A DNA stretch of 64,000 bases from Sitta carolinensis (taxonomy: Eukaryota; Chordata; Aves; Passeriformes; Sittidae): the NCBI GenBank assembly GCA_032173965.1, contig JAVUNC010000004.1, forward strand, positions 61,357,501 through 61,421,500. The letters are read 5' to 3'. Each line of letters opens with the position of its first letter. The first letter of the stretch is position 1. A program made the position numbers and the translations under genes. The notes below the pieces were generated by a model that was not told the DNA's origin, did not search any database, and saw nothing but the letters and a program-made list of their open reading frames with translations. Shown in pieces: positions 63,691 through 64,000 of this stretch.

Positions 63691-64000
63691 TTTCCTTACA
63701 GAGCCAGAGTTTGATAAAGATGTGAAAAGTGAGACAGTGTTAAATGCCATCCAAGGCTTCCCTGTGGACAGACTTGCAAAAGAAAGGAAAGAAGATTCTG
63801 AGTCTGTTTCAGTCCCACGAGACTTCACTCAACACACAGCTCATATAAATGCCACCCCAGGAGGCTTTTCCCCAAGCAGTAACAACAGGCAAACATCAAT
63901 CCCTGCCTCGACAAGTGTGCTAGAGAGCTCAGCTTGGTCCTCCCTGGGTAGCTCACCAGCTCCTTCTTTGCACCTCTATTAGCACAGCTAATAAATGCCC

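Larger units (their letters stand above)
35647..64000 (-). other. AIG1: AIG1 long upstream intron, distal part
   Basis: No exon recognised on either strand. It holds CR1 pieces (46738-46965, 55417-55885, 61040-61120), an old repeat at 44390-44485, a MIR-like piece at 63570-63690, microsatellites and A-rich tracts, and GC-richer blocks at 40900-41960, 54540-55140 and 58640-59080 where several frames stay open for 90-160 codons without family resemblance. That this is intron is inferred from the absence of the earlier AIG1 exons; another gene's small non-coding exons would not be visible to me. Confidence 0.7.

Overview
This window is non-repetitive-looking, AT-leaning vertebrate DNA with one recognisable protein-coding gene. 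Several signs point to a bird, probably a songbird: 5'-truncated CR1 LINE tails with the typical avian octamer end, and a solo LTR of a type I remember as common in passerine genomes. The long introns, GT-AG splice sites and old MIR fragments also fit an amniote nucleus. I see no bacterial-type operons, CRISPR array, tRNA or rRNA.

The gene is AIG1 (androgen-induced gene 1, a multi-pass membrane threonine hydrolase of fatty acid esters of hydroxy fatty acids), on the minus strand. Its last three coding exons are at 18081-18196, 8395-8558 and 5351-5388. They join in frame to give 105 C-terminal residues and a stop. A 3' UTR probably runs down to about 4745, ending at an AATAAA signal (4765-4770 on the minus strand). 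The earlier exons were not found, so 18197-64000 is most likely one very long AIG1 intron (at least 45.8 kb) and 1 to about 4744 is downstream flank.

Layout: 1-4744 downstream flank with no recognised gene; 4745-5388 terminal exon; 5389-8394 intron (3.0 kb) with a G-quadruplex-type G run on the sense strand; 8395-8558 exon; 8559-18080 intron (9.5 kb) with a perfect 16-bp hairpin and a GC-richer block; 18081-18196 exon carrying the presumed catalytic histidine; 18197-64000 long intron with CR1, MIR and LTR insertions, a diverged tandem repeat of about 175 bp, microsatellites and GC-rich blocks with overlapping chance-like open frames. One of those blocks (26578-27066) reads like a decayed coding sequence on the minus strand.

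Almost all open frames of 60-180 codons here look like chance or repeat-derived frames and are not annotated as genes. I found no convincing undescribed system. The best leads are the sense-oriented LTR in the AIG1 intron, the tandem repeat abutting a CR1, the GC-rich candidate pseudogene, and the hairpin.
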